A stretch of DNA of 64,000 bases, taken from Streptomyces tauricus (lineage in GTDB: Bacteria; Actinomycetota; Actinomycetes; Streptomycetales; Streptomycetaceae). Position numbers and translations under genes: made by a program. Position 1 is the stretch's first letter. Every line of letters starts with the position of its first letter. Where the stretch lies: contig NZ_BMVY01000034.1 in NCBI RefSeq assembly GCF_014650955.1, forward strand, positions 29,274 through 93,273. The letters run 5' to 3'. The notes under the pieces were generated by a model, which saw only the letters and a list, made by a program, of their open reading frames with translations, was not told the origin of the DNA and searched no databases. This document shows positions 33,802 to 42,460 of the stretch, piece by piece.

Positions 33802-33890
33802 GGCCGGGTGCTTTCCCGCCCACACCGCCCGTGCGGGTCGGTGGCGGCCGAGGCCCGGGCTTTTCCCGCCCGCACCGCCCGTGCGGGGGC
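33778..33890 (+). repeat. 50-base tandem repeat across the MFS stop codon
   Basis: Two units (33778-33827 and 33828-33877) share nearly all bases, and a third begins at 33878 and stops after about 13. The unit starts CCCGTGCGGGTCGGTGGCGG and contains self-complementary CCCGCCC/GGGCGGG-type segments that may act in termination. Confidence 0.85.
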
Positions 33891-34041
33891 TCTCCCGTGC
33901 GGGTTTCCCGTGGCGCGTCCCGCCCGTCGGCGGCTGGGGGTCCGTGCCTCGGGAGATGAGCCTGGACGTGCGTCATGCTGCGTCGTAACGTCAAGGACCG
34001 TCAGTAGTTACCACTGCTAGTTTTATGCGCCGGAGGTCCCC

Positions 34042-35244
34042 ATGTCCTCTTCACCTTCCCCTTCCTCGAAGTTGCCGCCGTTCGATGCCGGGGATCCGCT
34101 CGGGGTCGATGATCTGCTGAGTGTGGAGGATCTGGCGGTCAGGGACACCGTGCGGGCCTGGGCCGCGGACCGGGTGCTGCCGTATGTCGCCGAGTGGTAC
34201 GAGCAGGGCGAGCTGCCCGGGATCCGGGAGCTCGCGCGGGAGTTGGGCGGCCTCGGCGCCCTCGGGATGTCGCTCGACGGCTACGGGTGCGCCGGCGCCT
34301 CCGCCGTGCAGTACGGCCTCGCCTGTCTGGAACTGGAGGCCGCCGACTCCGGTATCCGCTCGCTCGTCTCCGTGCAGGGCTCACTCGCGATGTACGCGAT
34401 CCACCGGTTCGGCAGCGAGGAGCAGAAGCAGACCTGGCTGCCGCGGATGGCGTCCGGCGAGGTGATCGGCTGCTTCGGGCTGACCGAGCCCGACCACGGG
34501 TCCGACCCCGCGGGCATGCGTACGTACGCCAAGCGCGACGGCGGCGACTGGGTGCTCACCGGACGCAAGATGTGGATCACCAACGGGTCCGTGGCGGGCG
34601 TCGCCGTCGTGTGGGCGCAGACCGACGACGGCATCCGCGGGTTCGTCGTGCCGACCGACCGCCCCGGCTTCTCCGCGCCGGAGATCAAGCACAAGTGGTC
34701 ACTGCGGGCGTCGGTCACGAGCGAGCTGGTGCTCGACGAGGTGCGGCTGCCCGCCGACGCCGTACTGCCCGAGGTCACCGGGCTCAAGGGTCCGCTCAGC
34801 TGTCTGTCCCACGCCCGGTACGGGATCGTGTGGGGCGCGATGGGCGCCGCGCGGGCGAGTTTCGAGGCGGCGGTGGAGTACGCGAAGACGCGTGAGCAGT
34901 TCGGACGGCCCATCGGCGGGTTCCAGCTCACCCAGGCCAAGCTCGCCGACATGGCGGTCGAACTGCACAAGGGGATTCTGCTGGCCCACCACCTGGGCCG
35001 GCGGATGGACGCGGGACGGCTCCGTCCCGAGCAGGTCAGCTTCGGCAAGCTCAACAACGTACGAGAAGCGATCGAGATCTGCCGTACGGCACGGACGATC
35101 CTCGGCGCAAACGGGATCTCGCTCGAATACCCCGTGATGCGCCACGCGACGAACCTCGAATCGGTGCTGACCTACGAAGGCACCGTCGAGATGCATCAAC
35201 TGGTGCTGGGCAAGGCGCTCACCGGTCTCGACGCGTTCCGGTAG
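34042..35244 (+). CDS. gcdH: Acyl-CoA dehydrogenase, glutaryl-CoA dehydrogenase type
   Basis: The 400-residue FAD enzyme should oxidise and decarboxylate glutaryl-CoA to crotonyl-CoA in lysine/tryptophan breakdown. CFGLTEPDHGSDPAGM and GRKMWITNGSVA are the flavin/substrate motifs, KTREQFGRPIGGFQLTQAKLA is the dehydrogenase signature, and TYEGTVEMH carries the catalytic Glu at about residue 379, the position used by this subfamily. ATG at 34042 follows CCGGAGG. A partner electron-transfer flavoprotein is not encoded nearby. Confidence 0.88.
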   Translation: MSSSPSPSSKLPPFDAGDPLGVDDLLSVEDLAVRDTVRAWAADRVLPYVAEWYEQGELPGIRELARELGGLGALGMSLDGYGCAGASAVQYGLACLELEAADSGIRSLVSVQGSLAMYAIHRFGSEEQKQTWLPRMASGEVIGCFGLTEPDHGSDPAGMRTYAKRDGGDWVLTGRKMWITNGSVAGVAVVWAQTDDGIRGFVVPTDRPGFSAPEIKHKWSLRASVTSELVLDEVRLPADAVLPEVTGLKGPLSCLSHARYGIVWGAMGAARASFEAAVEYAKTREQFGRPIGGFQLTQAKLADMAVELHKGILLAHHLGRRMDAGRLRPEQVSFGKLNNVREAIEICRTARTILGANGISLEYPVMRHATNLESVLTYEGTVEMHQLVLGKALTGLDAFR

Positions 35245-35289
35245 GACCCCGTAGGACCCCGGGTACGAATCCGGTGAGCGTGCCTTGCC

Positions 35290-35733
35290 TCAGCTCTGGT
35301 TGAAGAAGCCGTCCACACGACGGGCGGCGGGTTCCCCGCTGACGATCTCGGTGTCGGCGGGGGTCAGCAGGAAAACCCGGTTCGACACACGCTCGATCGA
35401 GCCGCGCAGGCCGAAGATCAGGCCGGCCGCGAAGTCGACGACGCGCTTGGCGTCGGCGGCCTCCATGGCCGTGAGGTTCATGATGACGGGCACGCCGTCG
35501 CGGAAGAGCTCACCGATGCCACGGGCGTCCCGGAAGCTGTCCGGGGTGACCGTGCCGATCCGTCGGCCCTTTTCCTCGGCGGCTTCCGATGCCACCTTGA
35601 CCCGAGGATCCGTGACCCAGACCTCCCGGCTCCCGGTCTCGGATCCTTCGGCGTAGTCGTCGTCGTAGTAACGCTCGTCATCGTTGTCGTCGACGAGGCC
35701 AAGCCAGGCACTCGCCTTGCGCACCGATCCCAT
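35290..35733 (-). CDS. SepF-like cell division protein
   Basis: This 147-residue protein matches SepF. A short N-terminal amphipathic segment (MGSVRKASAWLGLV) for membrane binding precedes an acidic linker (DDNDDERYYDDDYAE), and the core reads VPVIMNLTAMEAADAKRVVDFAAGLIFGLRGSIERVSNRVFLLTP. It lies alone, away from a division cluster, so it is probably one of the Streptomyces SepF paralogues (SflA or SflB) rather than the ftsZ-linked copy. It is convergent with gcdH and divergent from the cysteine-rich gene. Confidence 0.87.
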   Translation of the reverse strand: MGSVRKASAWLGLVDDNDDERYYDDDYAEGSETGSREVWVTDPRVKVASEAAEEKGRRIGTVTPDSFRDARGIGELFRDGVPVIMNLTAMEAADAKRVVDFAAGLIFGLRGSIERVSNRVFLLTPADTEIVSGEPAARRVDGFFNQS

Positions 35734-36021
35734 GGACGCCTCCTCTCACAGCGGTCTTATCTCTTTCCGCATCCCCATGGTCGTGCATGATGCGGATGTC
35801 GCGCCAAGGGGATAGACGCCGCGCTGGGGTTTCGTGACGGTACTGGTGCACAGCGAATTCGTCGAGAGGCCGCGTACCCCAAGGGTCGTGCGGTACACCG
35901 CTGCTGACTGTGAGTGAAATATGATTCTTCACGGCGGACGGGTGACGGCTGGAGCGTACGGGTGAACGAACCGCCGTCACGACGCCGCAGCTCAACGTCG
36001 TACACACCACGGGGGATCGTC

Positions 36022-37182
36022 ATGTTCGGAATCGTCAGACCCTGCCGTCATCGGCTGGGAGAGAACCTCAAAACCCAATGGATGGCGCATTTGTGCGGGC
36101 TTTGTCTCGCGCTGCGCGGGGATCACGGACAGTTCGCACGGGTCGTCACGAACTACGACGGCTTGCTGATATCGGTTCTGACGGAGGCTCAGGCCGCGCC
36201 CGGAGGGGAGTGGCGGCGTATCGCGGGGCCGTGTCCGCTGCGTGGAATGCGAAGCGCGTCGGTAGCTCAGGGTGAGGGAGCGCGGCTCGCCGCCGCCGTT
36301 TCGCTGGTGCTCGCCTCGGCGAAGATGCGCGATCACCTGGCCGACGGGGACGGGCTGCTGGCGCGTCGGCCGGTGGCGCTCGCGGCGCGCCGCGTTGCCA
36401 CGAACTGGGGGCGGGCGGGGGCCAGGACCGGCTCGGCCGTCGGGTTCGACACGGCGGTCCTGGTCGACGCGGTGGACCGGCAGGTCGGCATCGAGACGCT
36501 CGCCGGGCCCGGTACGCCGCTGCTGACCGTCACCGAGCCGACCGAGTCCGCGACCGCGGCGGCGTTCGCGCACACCGCGGTCCTCGCCGGACGGCCCGCC
36601 AACGCGGCGCCGCTCGCCGAGGCCGGCCGGCTCTTCGGCCGGCTCGCCCATCTGCTGGACGCCGTGGAGGACCGGGCGGCCGACGCCGCGGCGGGGGCGT
36701 GGAATCCGCTGACCGCCACGGGGGCGTCCGTGGCGGAGGCGCGGCGGCTCGCCGACGACGCGCTGCACGGGATACGGCTCGCGCTGCGTGACGTGGAGTT
36801 CACGGACGCGCGGCTCGCGCATGTGCTGCTTGTGCACGAGCTGCGGAACTCGGTGGACCGGGCGTTCGGGTCCGCCTCCTGCTCGCACGTCGGCCCGCAC
36901 GTCGGCTCGCACGGCAACCCGTACGCGCCGGTAGGGCCCGGTGGGCCGCCTTCGCCGCCGCCGCCGCCCGAGCCGCCGCGGCGGGGGCTTCTTGCGGGGT
37001 GCGCGGTGTGGGTGGGGCTGGGATGTACGTGTCAGATGTGCTGCGGGGAGTACGACGATCCGTGGTCGGGGGAACGTAAGCCGGGGTTTTGTCAGCGGTG
37101 CGACAACTGTGACGGGTGTTGCGACTGCTGCGAGGGGTGCAACTGCTGTTGCGACGGGTGCGGATGCGACTGCAACTGCTGA
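36022..37182 (+). CDS. DUF5685-like protein with a very cysteine-rich C-terminal tail
   Basis: The 386-residue protein begins MFGIVRPCRH and has CGLCLAL near residue 26, the Cys pattern I recall for DUF5685 proteins, then an all-helical region (about 60-300). A Pro-rich hinge (PPSPPPPPEPPRR) and a final segment of about 60 residues hold 20 cysteines in CC, CXC and CXXC patterns with Gly, Asp and Asn. This tail should bind several metal ions or metal clusters. ATG at 36022 is preferred to the open frame from 35914. It is divergent from the SepF-like gene. Function unknown. Confidence 0.75.
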   Translation: MFGIVRPCRHRLGENLKTQWMAHLCGLCLALRGDHGQFARVVTNYDGLLISVLTEAQAAPGGEWRRIAGPCPLRGMRSASVAQGEGARLAAAVSLVLASAKMRDHLADGDGLLARRPVALAARRVATNWGRAGARTGSAVGFDTAVLVDAVDRQVGIETLAGPGTPLLTVTEPTESATAAAFAHTAVLAGRPANAAPLAEAGRLFGRLAHLLDAVEDRAADAAAGAWNPLTATGASVAEARRLADDALHGIRLALRDVEFTDARLAHVLLVHELRNSVDRAFGSASCSHVGPHVGSHGNPYAPVGPGGPPSPPPPPEPPRRGLLAGCAVWVGLGCTCQMCCGEYDDPWSGERKPGFCQRCDNCDGCCDCCEGCNCCCDGCGCDCNC

Positions 37183-37218
37183 CGGGGCCCTGCCGGGGTG
37201 GGGTGGGCCTAAACGATT

Positions 37219-37343
37219 GCGCAGTTCCCCGCGCCCCCAAAGACCAAAGAGACTGCGCAGTTCCCCGCGCCCCCAAAGGCAAAGGCAAACGATTGCGCAG
37301 TTCCCCGCGCCCCCAGGTACCTGGGGGCGCGGGGAACTGCGCA
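37219..37343. repeat. Three repeats and a 50-bp perfect palindrome between convergent genes
   Basis: Copies of GCGCAGTTCCCCGCGCCCC start at 37219, 37255 and 37295, separated by A-rich spacers. The third and an inverted copy form a perfect palindrome over 37294-37343 centred on GGTACC, with 25-base arms and no loop. It separates two convergent genes and is a natural bidirectional terminator. Confidence 0.92.
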
Positions 37344-37365
37344 GCGGGGGCGAGGTCCCGGTCTG

Positions 37366-38340
37366 TCAGTCCTTGATTTCAGGTGGGGAGATCTGCGATT
37401 TCTTGATCGCTGAGCCTGTCGTGCCCCACTTCGCGAGAATCTCCGCATACGTCCCGTCCGCGATGAGCGAGTCCACCGCAGCCCGCACGGCGGGCGCCAA
37501 CTCCGTGCCCTTCTTGAAGGCGAACCCCACATCCAGCCGATGGAACTCGTTGAGGAACTTCAGCCCCTCCTGCTGCGAGACGGCATAGCGCAGCCCGTTG
37601 ATCGTGCTCATCACCACATCGCTGCGCCCTTGCTGGAGCGAGGACCACAGCGCACCCTGCTCGCTGTACGTCTGCACCTTGTACGCCTTCTCGCCCGCGT
37701 CGGAGCACACATGCTTCTGCTCCTCAAGGGTGGCCTCGAAGGTGGTGCCCGCCCCGGTCGCCACGTTCAGCCCGCACAGCTGAGCGAGGTCGGTGACCTT
37801 GTCCAGGTCGCTGTCCTTGCGGGTCGCGAATCCCTGGCCGTCGTTGATGTAGGTGACGAAGTCGATGGTCTTGCGGCGCTCGTCGGTGACACCGAAGTTG
37901 CCGACCCCGACGTCGTACTTGCCGCTGTCCAGGGCCGGGAGGATCGCCTCGAAGCTCGCGGCCTCGCGCTTGAGCCGCACGCCGAGTGTCTTGGCCACGG
38001 CGTCCGCGAAGTCGACGTCCTGGCCCGCGAGAGTCTTGCCGTCCTCCAGGTAGCTGGTGCCGGGCGGTGAGCCGCCGACGCTGACGGCCAGGGTGAGCGA
38101 GCCGGTGCCGGCGGGCAGCAGTTTCGCGGCGGCCGCGTTCTTCTCCACGGCGGAGACGACGTCCTTGGTGGGGATGGCGTTGCTCTTGCCGGCGGCTGCC
38201 TGGGCGGCACCGCCCGCCGCGGTGTCGTCGCCGCCCGAACCGCACGCGGTGAGCAACAGGGTCGCGGAGGTGATCAGGGCGAACGGCAGCAGGAACGGAT
38301 TGCGGGCACGGCGATTGCGGGCACGCGTGAACGTACGCAT
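37366..38340 (-). CDS. Amino-acid-type ABC substrate-binding lipoprotein (divergent member)
   Basis: This 324-residue protein is a type II (SBP_bac_3) binding protein with a lipoprotein signal, LLLTACGS, Cys near residue 34. Core features include GQDVDFADAVAKTLG, ILPALDSGKYDVGVGNFGVTDERRKTIDFVTY and a C-terminal PAVRAAVDSLIADGTYAEILAKWG. A Cys pair (LCGLN and HVCSD) may form a disulphide. ATG at 38340 has AGGAG upstream. It is transcribed away from a transporter operon that has its own binding protein, giving the system two ligand receptors. Confidence 0.87.
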   Translation of the reverse strand: MRTFTRARNRRARNPFLLPFALITSATLLLTACGSGGDDTAAGGAAQAAAGKSNAIPTKDVVSAVEKNAAAAKLLPAGTGSLTLAVSVGGSPPGTSYLEDGKTLAGQDVDFADAVAKTLGVRLKREAASFEAILPALDSGKYDVGVGNFGVTDERRKTIDFVTYINDGQGFATRKDSDLDKVTDLAQLCGLNVATGAGTTFEATLEEQKHVCSDAGEKAYKVQTYSEQGALWSSLQQGRSDVVMSTINGLRYAVSQQEGLKFLNEFHRLDVGFAFKKGTELAPAVRAAVDSLIADGTYAEILAKWGTTGSAIKKSQISPPEIKD

Positions 38341-38793
38341 GGAGCGGTCTCCTGGGAGCAGAGCGCGAGAGGAAGGAGCGCGCGATGAGGAAACGCGAAA
38401 GGGAGAGCACGAAAGGGAGAGCACGAAAGGCGAGAGCGCGAGGGGAGGGGTGCGCGTGTGAAGGCCTGGTGACAGGTCGAGAAATGAGGAAGGCGCCCGC
38501 CCACGAAGGGCCCGGGCGCGCAGGGGGTCAGCTCAACAGGATGAGGACCACACTCGACCGAAGTCGATGTGGGAGCGCGTGACCAGCCACTGCTGCGAAT
38601 GCATGCGCACAAGTGGAACAGGCATTCGGTTGCACGTCAACCGACGTGAGACGTACCGCTCACAGTGTGGACAACCTTGACAGCCCGGGGAAACGCACCC
38701 GTACTCTCAACGGACGGTCCTGCTGAGGGGCTTGGCCGTGATCCGTGTGAAGGCACCACCCGTGTTCGACTCGACGCATCACGGAGCCTTCGC
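38341..38793. promoter_or_regulatory. 453-base divergent control region of the transporter/monooxygenase cluster
   Basis: Near 38394-38440, repeated GAGAGCACGAAAGG units form a short imperfect array. TCGAC (38554-38558) and GTCGA (38563-38567) form the core of a longer imperfect hairpin (38548-38572), and CACGTC (38633-38638) with GACGTG (38643-38648) makes a second inverted repeat. TTGACA at 38677-38682 with TACTCT at 38702-38707 (spacer 19) is a possible promoter for the plus-strand operon. No gene is supported. Confidence 0.5.
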
Positions 38794-39639
38794 ATGTCCT
38801 CGCACACCCTCACCAAGGTGGCCGCGCCGGAAGACGCGGTGCCCTCGCGCATCGTCCCCCGGCGCCGGACCGGCCAGTGGACCGCCGCGGGCCTCGTCCT
38901 GATCCTGCTCGGGCTCGCCGTCAACTCCGTCGCACGCAACGAGGCGTTCCAGTGGGACGTGGTCGGCGACTACTTCACCTCGGCCTCGGTCCTGCGCGGC
39001 CTCGGCCTCACCCTGTGGCTGACCGCCCTCGTCATGGCGCTCGGCTTCGCCCTCGGCGCCCTGCTCGCCGCGGGCCGGCTGTCCGGCAACCCCGTTCTGC
39101 GCGCGGTGAGTTGGGGGTACGTCTGGCTCTTCCGGTCGATGCCGATCCTGGTGCAGTTGCTGTTCTGGTTCAACATCGGGGCGCTCTACCCGACCCTCTT
39201 CGGCGTCAAGACGGTGGATCTGCTCGGCCCGGTCACGGTCGCGATCATCGGCCTCACCCTGCACGAGGCCGCGTACGCCGCCGAGGTCGTACGCGGCGGC
39301 ATCCTGTCCGTGGACCGCGGCCAGATCGAGGCCGCCGAGGCGCTCGGGCTGAGCAGATGGCGCCGCTGGTGGAAGATCGTGCTGCCGCAGGCCATGCGCT
39401 CCATCGTGCCGCCGGCCGGGAACATGCTGATCGGGACGCTCAAGGGCACTTCGATCATCAGTGTGATCGCCGTGCAGGACCTGCTCTACTCCGTGCAGCT
39501 CGTCTACCACCGCACCTACCAGGTCATCCCGCTCCTGATGGTGGCCACGCTCTGGTACGTCATCGTCACCTCCGTGCTCAGCGTCGGCCAGTACTACGTC
39601 GAGCGGCACTACGGACGCGGCTCGGAGCGCACCCGATGA
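38794..39639 (+). CDS. Amino-acid-type ABC permease 1
   Basis: The 281-residue permease belongs to the HisM/GlnP type with about five or six helices. The ATPase-contact loop reads EAAEALGLSRWRRWWKIVLPQAMRSIVPP. FRSMPILVQLLFWFNIG is the typical second-helix region. ATG at 38794 is used; the frame is open further upstream through the promoter. Its stop overlaps the FAD-binding gene as ATGA. It should pair with permease 2 as a heterodimer. Confidence 0.88.
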   Translation: MSSHTLTKVAAPEDAVPSRIVPRRRTGQWTAAGLVLILLGLAVNSVARNEAFQWDVVGDYFTSASVLRGLGLTLWLTALVMALGFALGALLAAGRLSGNPVLRAVSWGYVWLFRSMPILVQLLFWFNIGALYPTLFGVKTVDLLGPVTVAIIGLTLHEAAYAAEVVRGGILSVDRGQIEAAEALGLSRWRRWWKIVLPQAMRSIVPPAGNMLIGTLKGTSIISVIAVQDLLYSVQLVYHRTYQVIPLLMVATLWYVIVTSVLSVGQYYVERHYGRGSERTR

Positions 39640-41471
39640 GCGGCGCGGGCGGAGCAGGCGGCACGGGCGGGGTGCGGCCGTCGCTGGTGATCGTGGGTGC
39701 CGGGCCGCGAGGCACCGGGCTCCTGGAGCGGATCGCCGCCAACTCGGCCGAGCTGTACGCCGATTCGGGGCTCGACGTGCATCTCGTCGACCCGTATCCG
39801 CCGGGCGGCGGACGCATCTGGCGCGAGGAGCAGCCGCCGCTGCTGTGGATGAACTCGCAGGCCCAGGACGTCACCATGTTCACCGACGACACCGTGGACA
39901 TGGCCGGACCCGTACGGGAGGGCCCCACCCTGCACGAGTGGGCCGAGCTCGACGGGCGCCACTTCGCGGACCGGCAGCGGCAGGGCGCCTATATGCGCTG
40001 GGTGTACGAGCGGACTCTTGCCGCACTCCCGCCGGGCATCCGGGTCCGTCACCACCCCCACCGTGCCGTACGGGTCGGGGGCCCGCGCGAGGGCCGTCAG
40101 CAGGTGTGGCTGGAAGGCCGGCCGCGCCCGCTCCTCGCCGACCTCGTCGTCCTCGCCCTCGGCCACCTCGACGCGGAACTTGACACAGAGCAGAAGGAGT
40201 TGGCCGCGTACGCGCGCGCCCATGACCTCGTCCATCTGCCGCCCGACTTCACCGCCGACAGCGACCTGTCCGCCCTCCCACCCGGTGAACCGGTGCTCGT
40301 GCGCGGTTTCGGGCTCGCCTTCGTCGACCTGATGGTCCTGCTCACGGAAGGGCGCGGGGGCCGCTACGAGACCGGCGCGGACGGGCAGTTGACGTACCGG
40401 GCGTCCGGGCGCGAACCCGTGCTGCACGTCGGGTCGCGGCGCGGGGTCCCGTACCACTCGAAGATCGGCTACGACTGGACCGGTGAACGCCCGCCGCTGC
40501 CCCGGTTCTTCGGACCCGGCGACGTCGATGAACTGCTGGCGCGCCCCGGCGGCTTCGACTTCCGGCGGGACGTGTGGCCGCTGGTCGAGAAGGAGTTGGG
40601 CTTCGCCCACTACCACCGGCTGTTCGCGGCGCACCCCGAGCGCACGGCCATGACCTGGGCCGACTTCGAGCGGCGGTACGAGAAGTACACCGCCGTCGAC
40701 AGCGCGGGCGGAGCCGGCGGCGCCGAGATCCGGGCGCTGGTCGCCGCCGCCGTGCCCGATCCCGCCGACCGGCTGGACCTGTCGGCGCTCGACCATCCCC
40801 TGGACGGCGTACGCCATCCCTCGTACGACGCGCTCCAGGACGGTCTGCGCACATACATCGAAGGGGACCTCGGACGGCGGCACGATCCCGCGCACAGCCC
40901 TGACCTGGCGGTCTTCCTCGGACTCCTGTCCGTCTACGGGCAGTTGGTGCGGCTCGGCGACATCGGGCCCTGGTGGCACGGCTTCTTCAGCTATCTCGCC
41001 TCGGGGCCGCCCGGACCGCGACTGCGGCAACTGCTCGCCCTGTCACGGGCCGGGGTGCTGAACTTCCTGGGCGCCGGAATGACCGTGTCGGCCGAGGACG
41101 GAGTCTTCCGGGCCACCAGCGCCACCGTGCCCGGCGCGTACGTCGAGGCCCGCGCGCTCGTCGAGGCGCGGCTGCCGCACCCCACGGTGGAGCGCACCCG
41201 GGACACCCTGCTGCGCGAGCTGTACGCCGAAGGGGCCGCCGCGACGCCCGAGGGTCTGCTCGCCGTGGACCCCGCCGACGGGCGCGTCCTCGACCGGTCG
41301 GGCGCCCCGCACCCACGGCGCTTCGCGCTCGGACCGCACACCGACGCCCGGGGTTCCGGCGCGTTCACCCGGCCCCGTACCGGAGGGCCCGCCTTCCGGC
41401 AGAACGACGCCACCGCGCGCGCCGCGCTGGCCTTCCTGCGCGACCTCTCCTGTCGCGCCACCGCCGCGTAA
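39636..41471 (+). CDS. FAD/NAD(P)-binding protein (YdhS-like)
   Basis: This 611-residue soluble protein begins with a dinucleotide-binding motif (VIVGAGPRGTGLLERIA, about residues 17-33). Next is GGGRIWREEQPPLLWMNSQAQDVTMFTD, characteristic of the NAD_binding_9 family, and a second nucleotide-binding region near residue 210. It sits between the two permease genes and is coupled to the first by ATGA. A role in oxidising the imported compound, or in serving the two monooxygenases downstream, is inferred from position. Confidence 0.82.
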   Translation: MSGAGGAGGTGGVRPSLVIVGAGPRGTGLLERIAANSAELYADSGLDVHLVDPYPPGGGRIWREEQPPLLWMNSQAQDVTMFTDDTVDMAGPVREGPTLHEWAELDGRHFADRQRQGAYMRWVYERTLAALPPGIRVRHHPHRAVRVGGPREGRQQVWLEGRPRPLLADLVVLALGHLDAELDTEQKELAAYARAHDLVHLPPDFTADSDLSALPPGEPVLVRGFGLAFVDLMVLLTEGRGGRYETGADGQLTYRASGREPVLHVGSRRGVPYHSKIGYDWTGERPPLPRFFGPGDVDELLARPGGFDFRRDVWPLVEKELGFAHYHRLFAAHPERTAMTWADFERRYEKYTAVDSAGGAGGAEIRALVAAAVPDPADRLDLSALDHPLDGVRHPSYDALQDGLRTYIEGDLGRRHDPAHSPDLAVFLGLLSVYGQLVRLGDIGPWWHGFFSYLASGPPGPRLRQLLALSRAGVLNFLGAGMTVSAEDGVFRATSATVPGAYVEARALVEARLPHPTVERTRDTLLRELYAEGAAATPEGLLAVDPADGRVLDRSGAPHPRRFALGPHTDARGSGAFTRPRTGGPAFRQNDATARAALAFLRDLSCRATAA

Positions 41472-41578
41472 CCAGCGCCCCGCAGCAACGGGCGCGTCAT
41501 CGCATCCGCATCCGCGCCCACGGCGCACCTCGCGCCCGCACCGCGCACCCCGTTCCCTCCTTCCGCCCCGAGGACCCC

Positions 41579-42460
41579 ATGTCGCTGACCAGTGATCCAC
41601 CCATCGTCAAGGCGCCGGCCGAGCCCGAGGACTACGGCGCGCTCAAGGTCGTGCCCGTGCGGCACCCCTGGCGCTGGGCCGCCGTGATCGTGACCGCCGT
41701 GCTGCTCGCGCAGTTCGCCCACGGGCTCGCCACCAACCCCGGCTGGGAGTGGGAGGTGTTCGCCGAGTTCTTCACCGCCGAGGTGATCCTCAAAGCGGTC
41801 TGGGTCACCCTTCAACTCACTGCCTACGGTACGGCGTTGGGCTTCGCGCTCGGGATCGTCCTCGCCTTCATGCGGCTGTCCGACAGCCCGTTCCTGAAGG
41901 CCGTCTCCTTCGCGTACATCTGGGCGTTCCGGTCCATCCCGCTGATCGTGCAGCTGCTCTTCTGGTTCAACCTCGCCTATCTCTACAAGGAGTTGAAGTT
42001 CGGCATCCCCTTCGGGCCGGGCTTCTTCACCTTCGACACGATGGGTCTGGTCGGCGCGATGAGCGCGGCCGTCCTCGGACTCGCCCTGCACCAGGCCGCG
42101 TACGCCGCCGAGATCGTGCGCGGGGGCGTACTGGCCGTCGACAGCGGCCAGTTGGAGGCCGCCGCCGCCCTCGGCATCCCGCGGCTGCGGCAGATCCGCC
42201 GGATCGTGCTGCCGCAGGCGATGCGCTCCATCCTGCCGAACGCGGCCAACGAGGTGATCTCCCTCTTCAAGGGCACCTCGATCGTCTCCGTCATGGCGAT
42301 CGGCGAACTCTTCTACCAGGTCCAGGTCATCTACGGACGCAACGGCCGGGTCGTACCGCTGCTCATGGTCGCGACGGCCTGGTACATCCTCCTGACCACC
42401 GCGCTCTCCATCCTCCAGCACTACGTGGAACGACACTTCGCGAAGGGAAGCACCCGATGA
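41579..42460 (+). CDS. Amino-acid-type ABC permease 2
   Basis: The 293-residue permease is similar in layout to permease 1 (FRSIPLIVQLLFWFNLAYLY, EAAAALGIPRLRQIRRIVLPQAMRSILPN) but has a longer N-terminus and an inserted loop near YKELKFGIPFGPGFF. ATG at 41579 follows GAGGA; the frame is open upstream. The 107-base gap before it contains no feature I can name. Its stop overlaps the ATPase start as ATGA. Confidence 0.88.
   Translation: MSLTSDPPIVKAPAEPEDYGALKVVPVRHPWRWAAVIVTAVLLAQFAHGLATNPGWEWEVFAEFFTAEVILKAVWVTLQLTAYGTALGFALGIVLAFMRLSDSPFLKAVSFAYIWAFRSIPLIVQLLFWFNLAYLYKELKFGIPFGPGFFTFDTMGLVGAMSAAVLGLALHQAAYAAEIVRGGVLAVDSGQLEAAAALGIPRLRQIRRIVLPQAMRSILPNAANEVISLFKGTSIVSVMAIGELFYQVQVIYGRNGRVVPLLMVATAWYILLTTALSILQHYVERHFAKGSTR

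Noticed and set aside
37219..37343. Regularly spaced repeats as a CRISPR array.
   Set aside because: Only three direct copies with short A-rich spacers, GC palindromes elsewhere in the window, and no cas genes.
39609..41030. 473-codon minus-strand frame opposite the FAD protein.
   Set aside because: Shadow of the plus-strand gene; no family pattern.
40973..41578. Upstream extension of permease 2.
   Set aside because: It would lie inside the FAD-protein gene; the ATG at 41579 has a ribosome site and begins the permease.
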